A DNA stretch of 64,000 nucleotides, from the NCBI GenBank assembly GCA_965276755.1, contig OZ255625.1, positions 1,116,001-1,180,000 of the forward strand. The letters run 5' to 3'. The notes beneath the pieces are model-generated. The model was not told the DNA's origin. It did not search any database and was given only the letters and a program-made list of their open reading frames with translations. Below, one piece after another: positions 53,931 through 61,924 of this stretch. The stretch's first letter is position 1; each line of letters begins with the position of its first letter. The stretch is from CAJCIS01 sp965276755. GTDB taxonomy: Bacteria > Pseudomonadota > Alphaproteobacteria > Acetobacterales > Acetobacteraceae. A program made the translations under genes and the position numbers.

Positions 53931-54836
53931 ATGCATCGCTTCTGGCCCCGCTTCATCGCCCCCCTGCTGGTCGCGGTATCGCCAAGCCGCGTGCTGGAAA
54001 TCGGCGCCGAGTTCGGCTGGAATACGCGTTGCCTGCTCGAGCTCGGCCGCGAACACGGCTTTTTTCTCGACATCGTCGATCCCGCCCCGCACCCGGTGTT
54101 CCACGAGGAACTTGCCCGCTTCGATGGTGGCTACGCCTTCCACGCGGCGCGCAGCCTGGACGTGATCGCCGCCTTGCCGGCCGCGGATTTCGTCCTGCTC
54201 GATGGCGACCACAACTGGTTCACCGTCTATAACGAGTTGCAGCAGCTCTATTTGCGCGCGCAGGTGGCCGGCGTTCCGCCGCCGGTCATCGTCATGCACG
54301 ATTGCGCCTGGCCGTATGCGCGACGGGACATGTATTACGATGTCACCGCCATTTTCGATGCCGACCGCCAGCCTTACGCGCGGCGCGGTTTCGTGCCTGG
54401 CCAGTCCGAGCTGACCGACCAGGGCATTAACGGCCATTTCGCCAACGCGATGCGCGAGGGCGGTCCGCGCAACGGCGTGCTGACCGGCGTTGAGGATTTC
54501 ATCGCCGCGAGCGGTGCGGACGTGCTGTTCCGGCGCCTGCCGTTTTTCAACGGACTTGGCATATTGGTGCCTCGGGAGCGTCTGACTCCGGCTGTTTCGG
54601 ACACTGTGGACAGTTTCTTCGGCGCGGAGTCGCTGCTGCAAACGTGCGAGGCGCTTGAGGGCGACGGCATGGGCGTGCGCGTGGATCTGGCCGTGTGCCG
54701 GCAGCATCTGACGCGGCGGACGGAGGCGTTGATGCGGGCGCGGAGCACGATATTGGCGCTGGAGCAGAGGTTGGTAGAGCTGGGGGGGATGTGCCATCCC
54801 CCCCAGACCCCCCGTCATCATTTAGACGAGGGCTAA
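53931..54836 (+). CDS. SAM-dependent methyltransferase-like protein whose tail is encoded by the palindromic repeat
   Basis: About 301 residues. The SAM-binding loop is VLEIGAEFGWNTRCLLELG near residue 22, with a motif II/III-like DFVLLDGDHNWFTVYNEL and VIVMHDCAWPYARRD, which fits class I methyltransferases that modify surface glycans (GT-linked cephalosporin-hydroxylase relatives also fit). The last 18 codons (LGGMCHPPQTPRHHLDEG) are read from palindromic element copy 13, which supplies the stop codon. ATG 53931 starts the homology. Confidence 0.75.
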   Translation: MHRFWPRFIAPLLVAVSPSRVLEIGAEFGWNTRCLLELGREHGFFLDIVDPAPHPVFHEELARFDGGYAFHAARSLDVIAALPAADFVLLDGDHNWFTVYNELQQLYLRAQVAGVPPPVIVMHDCAWPYARRDMYYDVTAIFDADRQPYARRGFVPGQSELTDQGINGHFANAMREGGPRNGVLTGVEDFIAASGADVLFRRLPFFNGLGILVPRERLTPAVSDTVDSFFGAESLLQTCEALEGDGMGVRVDLAVCRQHLTRRTEALMRARSTILALEQRLVELGGMCHPPQTPRHHLDEG

Positions 54837-54884
54837 CTGATGACGGGGGGTCTGGGGGGGATGGCACATCTCCCCCAGTTCTTT
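54778..54884. repeat. Palindromic element, copy 13 (overlaps a coding end)
   Basis: Complete copy with GATG-TGC-CATC arms on both sides and central TTTAGACGAGGGCTAACTGA. It overlaps the last 59 bases of the methyltransferase-like gene and ends six bases before the stop of the convergent fusion gene. Confidence 0.87.
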
Positions 54885-54889
54885 TTTCT

Positions 54890-57022
54890 CTACACTAGCA
54901 AAGGCACCTGCTCGAACGGATAATCCGTAGGCGCGAAAAACCAGCTTTCGATCGCCCACCGATCCTTCGTCATCCCCGGCTTTACGCTCGTGCGATGCAG
55001 CATCATGTGGTCGAACAGCAGCGCATCCCCCGGACCAAACTCCGGCGTCTCCACAGGCGCGCCGCCCTCGGCCAATATGTCCACCAGCCCATTTCCCACC
55101 GACCAGTCGAACCACGCGCCATGCGAATGCGTCTGCAAAACATAAGGCAGCCGCTTGCCAACAACATCCATGCCAGGCGCACGAAGGCCGCATTCCGACA
55201 ACGCCAGCCACACATTGACCGAGCGCACATTGCGCCCAAGGAACGCGCCGTCCTGATGCCAATCGTGCTGCGCCGTCGGCGAGACGCGCCGCAACGTGGA
55301 TTTGGCAACCGAGAGCGCCGGCCGCTCGCCCATCAGGTCCGCAATGTGACCGATCACGCCGCATTGGCTGAGCGCGGCAATCACTTCGCGCAGCATGGGC
55401 GGGCTGTCGGCGGTCCACACCGCGCCACACCCCTGCGACCATTGCCGCGCCTTGGTCAGAGAAGGCACGTCCAGCGGCAGGTACCAGCCGAGATCGGTTT
55501 CGGGCTGCTGGTTGTTAAACGCCACCTGCGCGGCCAGCGCGCGGTCCACACCCTCGCGCAGCGCCTGCACGGCCTCAGGCGCAACCAGGCCGTTCACCCG
55601 CAGGGACCCGTGATGCAGGATGGCGCCGCCGAGGATTTCGGCAGTCAGTTCAACCGCGGGAATGGCGGGGATCCCGACGAAGCCGGGAAAGGGGTCGGGC
55701 AGGATGGGTGGCCAGTTCGGCGGGCCGGGCGGGTGCGTGATCTGGGTGAAAACGTCGCGGCGCCAGCGCGCCATCGCCGCCAGGAGATCGAGATCGGGCG
55801 CGGCTTGCATGCCCCGCGCGATTGCGCCCGGCAGGTCGCCTTGTTCGGCAAGTGCCCAGGCTTGCGCCGCATCGGCGACGCGCTCGGTAACGCCTGCATC
55901 CATGTGATCGCTATCCCTTCGGGCCGGTGAACCGCCCGCGATATAAGAGCCGCGTTCGCCTTGCACAAGAAATCGGCCGCCGAGCGCCGCGAAAGCCGGC
56001 GATGACACGAAAGCCGCCGCTTCGGGGTGCATCCGCGCGAAATGCGGTGCAGCGGCGCGCGCCGCGATGGCTTGGATGACCCGCTTTGGCACCTGCGCCG
56101 CACTCGGCAGAAACGGCCGTTCGGATGCCTCGCTCGCATCGTCGGGTTGCAAGCCGGTCCCGGTGTGCATGCGCAGTGCGCCAAGATCGGCGTTATACAT
56201 ATCAGCAAGCGCACTAGCCTGCGTTCGAGTAGGATATTGCGCTGCCGCACCGGTCAGACCGCATGACGCCACCGCTTCGTCCGCCAATTCGTGCAGCGCC
56301 TCGGCAATGGCCAGGCCGGTAAAATCCCAGCCCCGCGCCTCCTCGCGCCCCACCACCATGCGCAACAATTCGCTCGCCATCCAATTCGGCGCGGCGTTGC
56401 TGCGGCGGCGCTCGATCGGGCCGGGCGGCGAGACGCCGATCGCCGCCAGGCAATCCTCGACCAGATCGCCGCCGATGAGATCGCGTGGATCGGTCGAGCG
56501 CACCCGCACGCGGTCCCAACCCAGCAGCCCGCCCCAAATCTGCAGTGCCGGCCAACAACTGACACGCGGCATCATGTGCGCGACATAGGCGTCGAAATCG
56601 CGTCCGTTCAAACCGCTGCGCACGTCATAGGCGTAGGAGGAGACGAGCCAGGTCCTGTACGGCCGCACATAGAAAATCACCCGCGCACCCACCGCCGCAA
56701 GGTCGGCCGCCATCCGCGTGCTGTACTCGGGAGGAAAACCGGCGATGATCTCGTTGGATACCACGATGGACCGGTCCGGCCTCGCGGCAAACGCCTCGAT
56801 CAGCTCGTGATGGCTGCGAAACGACGGCAAGCCCTCGATGGTGCCGGCCAAATGGCCGAATAGCCCGTACTGCACGCCGCTTTCGCCCAGCCAATCCGCA
56901 TGCGCGGCGAAGTAATCCTGCAACGTCGTCGAGCCGGCCTTGTTGCGCCCGATATGCAGGATGATCGCCGGCGGTCCGGCGGCTTGCCTAGTTCCGGACA
57001 TAGGCGTTGATGCTGTGCTCAT
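54890..57022 (-). CDS. Fusion protein: sulfotransferase-like domain plus phytanoyl-CoA dioxygenase-like domain
   Basis: A 710-residue fusion. The N-terminus has a sulfotransferase-type PAPS-loop (LHIGRNKAGSTTLQDYF, residues 22-38) and a 3'-phosphate-binding-like SNEIIAG and VRPYRTWLVSSY. The C-terminus is a PhyH-type Fe(II)/2-oxoglutarate dioxygenase: HDWHQDGAF (HxD near residue 588), distal His in DHMMLHRTS, and a 2-oxoglutarate-binding Arg in DRWAIESWFF. A linker of about 150 residues joins them. Predicted to sulfate and hydroxylate parts of a surface molecule. It overlaps the upstream membrane glycosyltransferase by 35 bases. Confidence 0.78.
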   Translation of the reverse strand: MSTASTPMSGTRQAAGPPAIILHIGRNKAGSTTLQDYFAAHADWLGESGVQYGLFGHLAGTIEGLPSFRSHHELIEAFAARPDRSIVVSNEIIAGFPPEYSTRMAADLAAVGARVIFYVRPYRTWLVSSYAYDVRSGLNGRDFDAYVAHMMPRVSCWPALQIWGGLLGWDRVRVRSTDPRDLIGGDLVEDCLAAIGVSPPGPIERRRSNAAPNWMASELLRMVVGREEARGWDFTGLAIAEALHELADEAVASCGLTGAAAQYPTRTQASALADMYNADLGALRMHTGTGLQPDDASEASERPFLPSAAQVPKRVIQAIAARAAAPHFARMHPEAAAFVSSPAFAALGGRFLVQGERGSYIAGGSPARRDSDHMDAGVTERVADAAQAWALAEQGDLPGAIARGMQAAPDLDLLAAMARWRRDVFTQITHPPGPPNWPPILPDPFPGFVGIPAIPAVELTAEILGGAILHHGSLRVNGLVAPEAVQALREGVDRALAAQVAFNNQQPETDLGWYLPLDVPSLTKARQWSQGCGAVWTADSPPMLREVIAALSQCGVIGHIADLMGERPALSVAKSTLRRVSPTAQHDWHQDGAFLGRNVRSVNVWLALSECGLRAPGMDVVGKRLPYVLQTHSHGAWFDWSVGNGLVDILAEGGAPVETPEFGPGDALLFDHMMLHRTSVKPGMTKDRWAIESWFFAPTDYPFEQVPLLV

Positions 57023-58559
57023 AATGGTAGAGCCGCTCGAGGTCGGGGTTATTCCACATGTCGATCACCACCGGCAGCGAGAGGAACGGCGTCCCGCGTT
57101 TCGGCAGCTCGATGATATCCGGCCGGCGCGACAGCACATAGACCGAATCCGTGCGCGAATGTCCCGGTGCAATGACCGTGCCCGCAACCAGTTTGCCGCT
57201 TCGTGCGATGTGCCGGTCGGTCAGTCCGACCATGTCCAGGATGGTGAACTCCGGCCCCCAGTAACCCAATTTGCCGATGCCGATCAGCGCCAGCAAATGC
57301 GGCGGCGGCTGCATGGCACGCAGGCGGGCGAGCTGCGCGTGTTTCAGCGCGTCCTCGTCCGGCGTGAATATCCAGTGGAGTCGCGCGGCAGCGCGCTTGG
57401 CCGAATGCGGAAAGGATGCCGCCTGCTGGCGCGGAAAATCGTAATCTGGCGGGCCCCAATGCGGCGGCCAGGTGCCATACAGGCCCCAGGCCATGCACGT
57501 GGGCACCAAGGCCAGCAGCACGCCGCCGCCCACACGGCTGTGGCGGAGCGCATATGCGCCGCCCGCAACCGCGCCGGCCAGCAACATGGGCAGTGCGGGC
57601 AGCATGAAACGTCCGACGGGAAACACGTCGCCGCCGATCGCCACGACATAGGCGGCGTCAAGCACGATGAAGACGAACGCCGCCCGAAAGCGCGGCAGCC
57701 TGATTGCGGCTACGATGGCACCCGGGATCAGCAATCCTGGGCCATCAACCAGGAAGTTCCGTAAATAAAGCCACCCGCGCGATAGCGGAATACCGCCGAC
57801 TTTGGCGTAGAACGTGTTCGGCAGCACATCGCCGTAATACCAGAGACGAAAGCCGGTCAGCAGCCCCAGCCCGGCCGCGAACAGCAAACAAGGCCCCGCA
57901 GCAACGGCCAGCCGCCGCGGCCAGGCTCCGGCCCGCGCCGCCATCAGCCGCTCCAGCCCGTCCGTCCCGAGCAGGCAAGCGGCCAGCAGCGCGCCCTCGG
58001 GGCGCGTCATCGTGGCCAGCATGCAAACGACGGCAGCGGCCATCCGGCGTCCCCGCGCCAGCGCGAGTGCGGCCGAGACGCAAAGCCAGACGAACAGCGG
58101 TGTCTCCAGCCCCGCCGTGGTCCAGCAGACGAAGGAATTAGCGGCCAGCAGCCCGAGCGGCGCCAGCAAGGCCAGGCGCGAGGCAGGCGGCAGCAGCCGT
58201 GCCCCATAGAAATAGGTGGTGACAAGGCTGACCGCGGCAAAGAACACGCTCAGCCAATGGCCGAGCGCCGCCGCCTCGCCGCCCAGCGCCAAGCCGCCCG
58301 CCACCAGCAGCGTCCAGAGCAGGTTGGTGTAGCCCTCGACGTATTCGCCCGGATTGAAAACCAGGCCATGGCCGGCCGCCAAATTATGCGCATACCGATA
58401 CGAGATATAAGCGTCGTCGAGCTGCGTGACCGGCGTGCGGAACGTCCAGACGTAAAACGCCACGATCAGCACCAGGCCCACCGCGTCCGCCGCCATGCGC
58501 CAGGTCCGCGTGCCCGAGGGTGGCATGGGCGAGTGAGATGCTGTGGCGGCGGCGGTCAT
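56988..58559 (-). CDS. Polytopic membrane glycosyltransferase (AftB/arabinofuranosyltransferase-like)
   Basis: A 523-residue inner-membrane protein with about ten hydrophobic segments. The GT-C signature is TQLDDAYISYRYAHNLAAGHGLVFNPGEYVEGYTNLLWTLL, key blocks LDDAYISYRYA and EGYTNLLWT, with the catalytic-type Asp pair in LDDA. A periplasmic C-terminal domain follows. Such enzymes use polyprenyl-phosphate sugars. ATG 58559 has AGGACC upstream and starts just before the first membrane segment; a further 192 open codons upstream run through the repeat and are rejected. Confidence 0.82.
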   Translation of the reverse strand: MTAAATASHSPMPPSGTRTWRMAADAVGLVLIVAFYVWTFRTPVTQLDDAYISYRYAHNLAAGHGLVFNPGEYVEGYTNLLWTLLVAGGLALGGEAAALGHWLSVFFAAVSLVTTYFYGARLLPPASRLALLAPLGLLAANSFVCWTTAGLETPLFVWLCVSAALALARGRRMAAAVVCMLATMTRPEGALLAACLLGTDGLERLMAARAGAWPRRLAVAAGPCLLFAAGLGLLTGFRLWYYGDVLPNTFYAKVGGIPLSRGWLYLRNFLVDGPGLLIPGAIVAAIRLPRFRAAFVFIVLDAAYVVAIGGDVFPVGRFMLPALPMLLAGAVAGGAYALRHSRVGGGVLLALVPTCMAWGLYGTWPPHWGPPDYDFPRQQAASFPHSAKRAAARLHWIFTPDEDALKHAQLARLRAMQPPPHLLALIGIGKLGYWGPEFTILDMVGLTDRHIARSGKLVAGTVIAPGHSRTDSVYVLSRRPDIIELPKRGTPFLSLPVVIDMWNNPDLERLYHYEHSINAYVRN

Positions 58560-58628
58560 TCGTGGTCCTGCGTCGGTAGCGTTGCCGCAAGAGGCGGTCA
58601 ATTGAAAGGCCCAGGTAAGGCCTGGAAA

Positions 58629-58753
58629 AAGGCTGGGGGAGATGTGCCATCCCCCCCAGACCCCCCGTCGATTTTTAGGGCCTCGCCTTAAATAAATGAC
58701 GGGGGGTCTGGGGGGGCTGACGTATACGTCAGCCACATCTCCCCCAGTCTTCC
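58629..58753. repeat. Palindromic element, copy 14 (right arm with 20-bp palindrome)
   Basis: Complete copy: left arm GATG-TGC-CATC, right arm with GGCTGACGTATACGTCAGCC at 58715-58734. It is the mirror arrangement of copy 2. Lies between divergent genes. Confidence 0.87.
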
Positions 58754-58823
58754 ACTTCCCCTGCCTTGACAATCCCCGGAACCCCCGCGCAAGCCAAGCC
58801 CCGATAGCACGAGCGGAGGCGGT

Positions 58824-60191
58824 TTGTCGGAGTCCAGGCAGGTGATCGCGGGACAAGTGTGCCGCCTGCTCGGCGCACGGCATATCCTCCTCGCCGGCGG
58901 CCGGGACGTGGCATTGGCCGAAATCCTGGCCCAGGCCGCCGCAACGGCGGGCGCAACCCTGCACATCGCGGCCCCCCATCCGCCCGACCGCCTGCGCACC
59001 CTGCAGCGAGAGGCCGGTGACCGCTGCGTGCTGCACCAGGCCAAGCCGGCCGATGCCATCGGCCTCCTGCCTGTGCCCGAGCTGTGCTGGATCGATGCCG
59101 ATCCAAACTACCACACGGTACACGCCATCCTGCAATCCTTGGCGCTCCAGGCCGGCCGCCTAGGCAAGCCGTTCCCGGCAACAATCGTGCAAGGCGCCGG
59201 CTGGCCCAATGGAAGACGCGACAGCTACGACGACCCCGCCTCCATTCCCGAGCAATGGCGCCACCCGCACGAGCGCGCCGGCTTGCTGCCGGGCCAGTCC
59301 GCGCCCGCAGGCGCCGCCGGGCTCTACGGCGATCGCTACAATGCCTCTGCCGAGAACGAGCCCAATAACGGCGTGCTGACCGCGGTCGAAGATTTCATGG
59401 ACAGCCGCACCGGCGCGCTGCGTTTCCTCGTGCTGCCGGGATTCGGCGGCCTGGCGGTCATCCACCCCAATGCCGGCCCAGGCGCCGAGGCATTCGCCCC
59501 CCCCGCCCGCGCGCAATACGCGCTCGCCATCGCCGCCGCGCTGGAGGCCACCCGGCTGGACCAGGCCTGCGCCTTGCAGCGGCTTGAGGCGGACGTTCAA
59601 CGCGCCGAAAGCCTGGCGAACACGTGGCGCGCCGCAGCCCAGCAAGCCGATGAGGCCCGGCAACGCGCCGAGGCAGCCATCGCGGAGTTGCGCGCCATGC
59701 TTCGGGTCCGTGAGACAGCCCTGCAACGTGCGCGCGCCCTCGGGCAAACCTTGCAGGCTGCCGCGCCGCCGCAGGTCGCCGCCCGCGCGCGGGTGCCGGT
59801 CTGGCTGCGCCCCGCCGCGCACGGCGTCAAACAATTAATGCAAGGACGCCGCCCGAGCGGCGCCGAAATCGTAGCACCGCCGCCCACCGAAGACGGCGCG
59901 GCACTTCTGCGATCAAGCCCGCTGTTTGATGCAGACTGGTATCTGACCGCCTATCCCGATGTCGCGGCGGGCGGGCTTGATCCTGTCCTGCATTACCTCG
60001 AACACGGCGCGGCCGAACTGCGCGATCCCGGCCCGCAATTCTCGACGGCCTATTACCTCTCGGCCTACCAGGACCTCGCCGAATCCGGGCTCAACCCGCT
60101 CGTGCACTATCTGGCCTACGGTGCCGCCGAGGGCCGAAATACCCGCCCCGCCCCGCAAGCGGCACCCTCGCCCAAATTCGGCTCAGCGTAG
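58824..60191 (+). CDS. Methyltransferase-like protein with coiled coil and C-terminal DWYLxxYPDV repeats
   Basis: A 455-residue three-part protein. Residues about 1-215 resemble a degenerate Rossmann methyltransferase (HILLAGGRDVALAEIL, ELCWIDADPNYHTVHAIL). About 225-300 is a coiled coil (ALQRLEADVQRAESL, ARQRAEAAIAELRAMLRVRE). The C-terminus has two similar units: FDADWYLTAYPDVAAGGLDPVLHYLEHGAAE and STAYYLSAYQDLAESGLNPLVHYLAYGAAEGR, known from proteins linked to glycan synthesis. TTG 58824 is the start because GGAGG (58815-58819) is well placed for it. Confidence 0.72.
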   Translation: MSESRQVIAGQVCRLLGARHILLAGGRDVALAEILAQAAATAGATLHIAAPHPPDRLRTLQREAGDRCVLHQAKPADAIGLLPVPELCWIDADPNYHTVHAILQSLALQAGRLGKPFPATIVQGAGWPNGRRDSYDDPASIPEQWRHPHERAGLLPGQSAPAGAAGLYGDRYNASAENEPNNGVLTAVEDFMDSRTGALRFLVLPGFGGLAVIHPNAGPGAEAFAPPARAQYALAIAAALEATRLDQACALQRLEADVQRAESLANTWRAAAQQADEARQRAEAAIAELRAMLRVRETALQRARALGQTLQAAAPPQVAARARVPVWLRPAAHGVKQLMQGRRPSGAEIVAPPPTEDGAALLRSSPLFDADWYLTAYPDVAAGGLDPVLHYLEHGAAELRDPGPQFSTAYYLSAYQDLAESGLNPLVHYLAYGAAEGRNTRPAPQAAPSPKFGSA

Positions 60192-61924
60192 TGCCGGGCT
60201 TGGCGCCAGGCGCCGAGGCCGCCGGTGCAAAGCGCACGTCATCGGCGGCCACGCTCATCCTGCTGGGCGCAATCGCGCTCTCGCTCACCGTCATGGCCGT
60301 GGCGGTTCCCGCGGTCATCCGGTTCCGCGACGTCTTCCCGTTCGGCGACATGGTGGACGTGGTCTGGCGCTACTTCACGGGTCCGACGCGCGCATTCTGG
60401 ATCTACCACGACAACGAACATCTGCCGATCTTCGCCATGCCGCTCTACTGGATCGATTTCCGCCTCTTCAAGGCGCAAGGCAGTTTCCTGATCGGCTGCA
60501 ATCTGCTGCTCTCGGTGGCAATCGCTTGCGCGCCCGCCCCGGCGATACGCCGTGCCACGCGCGGTCAGCCATTGGCAGCTTCGGCTGCAATCGCTGCCAT
60601 CCTGGCCATGAACCTTTGGCTCGGGAACTACATCAACCTGATCTGGACGAAACAGGTGCACATGTACCTGTCGCTGTTTGCCGTGACGATGGCAATCGGG
60701 GCTGCAGCTCTGCCGCGCGGCCTGCGGTGGCGGCATGTGGCCGTCATTGCGACCTGGCTAATGATTGCAACGTTCAGCTTCGGCTACGGCGTAATCGGAT
60801 TTCCGGTTCTCTTGGCCATCGGCGTGCTGCGCCGCTGGCGGTGGCGCCAACTTGTCGTTATCGCCGCCGTCCTGGTCGCCTGCCTGGCTTTCTACCTCGC
60901 GATCATGGGGCCAACGTTGGCGGCCAACCGCCACACGGCGCGGCCGTATTTCAATGAGCGGGAAGCGGCCCTGTATGCGCTCACCTTCTTGGCCTCGCCG
61001 CCATTCAACATCCTGCGGTATTTCGTGCCGCAGAAAACCGCTTTTGCCATAGCCTGGTGTCTCACCGGTTTGGGGCTGATCGTGTTCGCCGGTCAGGCTA
61101 TGCGATGCCGCCGGCAGCCGCCAGGCGAGCTCGCCACCTGGGCCATTGGCCTCGCGCTGTTCACTGCGCTTGCCGGCGTGGAAACCGCCTACGCACGCTC
61201 GATATTCGGTTACGCCCAAGCGGCCGACGGACGATATGTCATTGGCCAATTGCCGTTCTGGGTTGGTCTCGTCTTGATCGGCGTTCAAAAACTGCACGAC
61301 GTCCCCTGGCGGAGTGCCGCGATGGGCGCGGCACTTGCGCTCTTCTGCGTCGGCCTGCTGGCCAGTCAGCAGAAGATGCTGCCCAATCTTCGCCTGCATG
61401 CTTACGAACGGTGGTGTTCGGCGATGTCGGCGATCGACGACGTGGCCGATCCTGCGGTCTATGTCCGGGATGAAATGATCTTTACCGCCCGCGTTCCGGC
61501 GATGATCGATGCGTTGCGCGCGCAAAAATGGTCGGCCTATGCCTGGCCGCAACGCGCCTGGATAGGCCGCAGCCTGGCATCGTTCGGCGCCACCCAAAGC
61601 GGCTGCGTCGGCACGATCGATACAATCGTCACGGTCGGCGAGACAGCCGGGCGGCGGCTCCAGGGCTGGGCCGCGGATAGCCGCCTCGGTGATCGTTCGC
61701 AATGGATCGTGCTGGCCGATGAATCCGGAACGATCCGCGGGCTGGCGCATGCCGGCGGCCCCCGGCCGGACGCCGCCGGCGCATTCCACAGTCCGGGCCT
61801 GCTCTACGCCGGATGGACCGGCTATGTCCCCTATCGGTTCGCCGCTCCCGAAATCACCGCCTATCTGCTCGTGAAGGATAAACACCCCTGCCGCATAGGC
61901 GGCCCGCCGCCTGCCGCTTCATGA
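60191..61924 (+). CDS. Polytopic membrane protein, paralogue A of a tandem pair
   Basis: A 577-residue membrane protein of unknown function. It has about ten hydrophobic segments, a loop IRFRDVFPFGDMVDVVWRYFTGP with WIYHDNEHLPIFAMPLYW, and a soluble C-terminal domain (AWIGRSLASFGATQSGC, LLYAGWTGYVPY, AYLLVKDKHPCRI). The layout resembles GT-C type glycosyltransferases but no clear catalytic motif can be named; the conserved D-x-x-D-like FGDM and HDNEH blocks are candidates. GTG 60191 shares a base with the stop of the gene before. It overlaps the next gene by ATGA. Confidence 0.7.
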   Translation: MPGLAPGAEAAGAKRTSSAATLILLGAIALSLTVMAVAVPAVIRFRDVFPFGDMVDVVWRYFTGPTRAFWIYHDNEHLPIFAMPLYWIDFRLFKAQGSFLIGCNLLLSVAIACAPAPAIRRATRGQPLAASAAIAAILAMNLWLGNYINLIWTKQVHMYLSLFAVTMAIGAAALPRGLRWRHVAVIATWLMIATFSFGYGVIGFPVLLAIGVLRRWRWRQLVVIAAVLVACLAFYLAIMGPTLAANRHTARPYFNEREAALYALTFLASPPFNILRYFVPQKTAFAIAWCLTGLGLIVFAGQAMRCRRQPPGELATWAIGLALFTALAGVETAYARSIFGYAQAADGRYVIGQLPFWVGLVLIGVQKLHDVPWRSAAMGAALALFCVGLLASQQKMLPNLRLHAYERWCSAMSAIDDVADPAVYVRDEMIFTARVPAMIDALRAQKWSAYAWPQRAWIGRSLASFGATQSGCVGTIDTIVTVGETAGRRLQGWAADSRLGDRSQWIVLADESGTIRGLAHAGGPRPDAAGAFHSPGLLYAGWTGYVPYRFAAPEITAYLLVKDKHPCRIGGPPPAAS

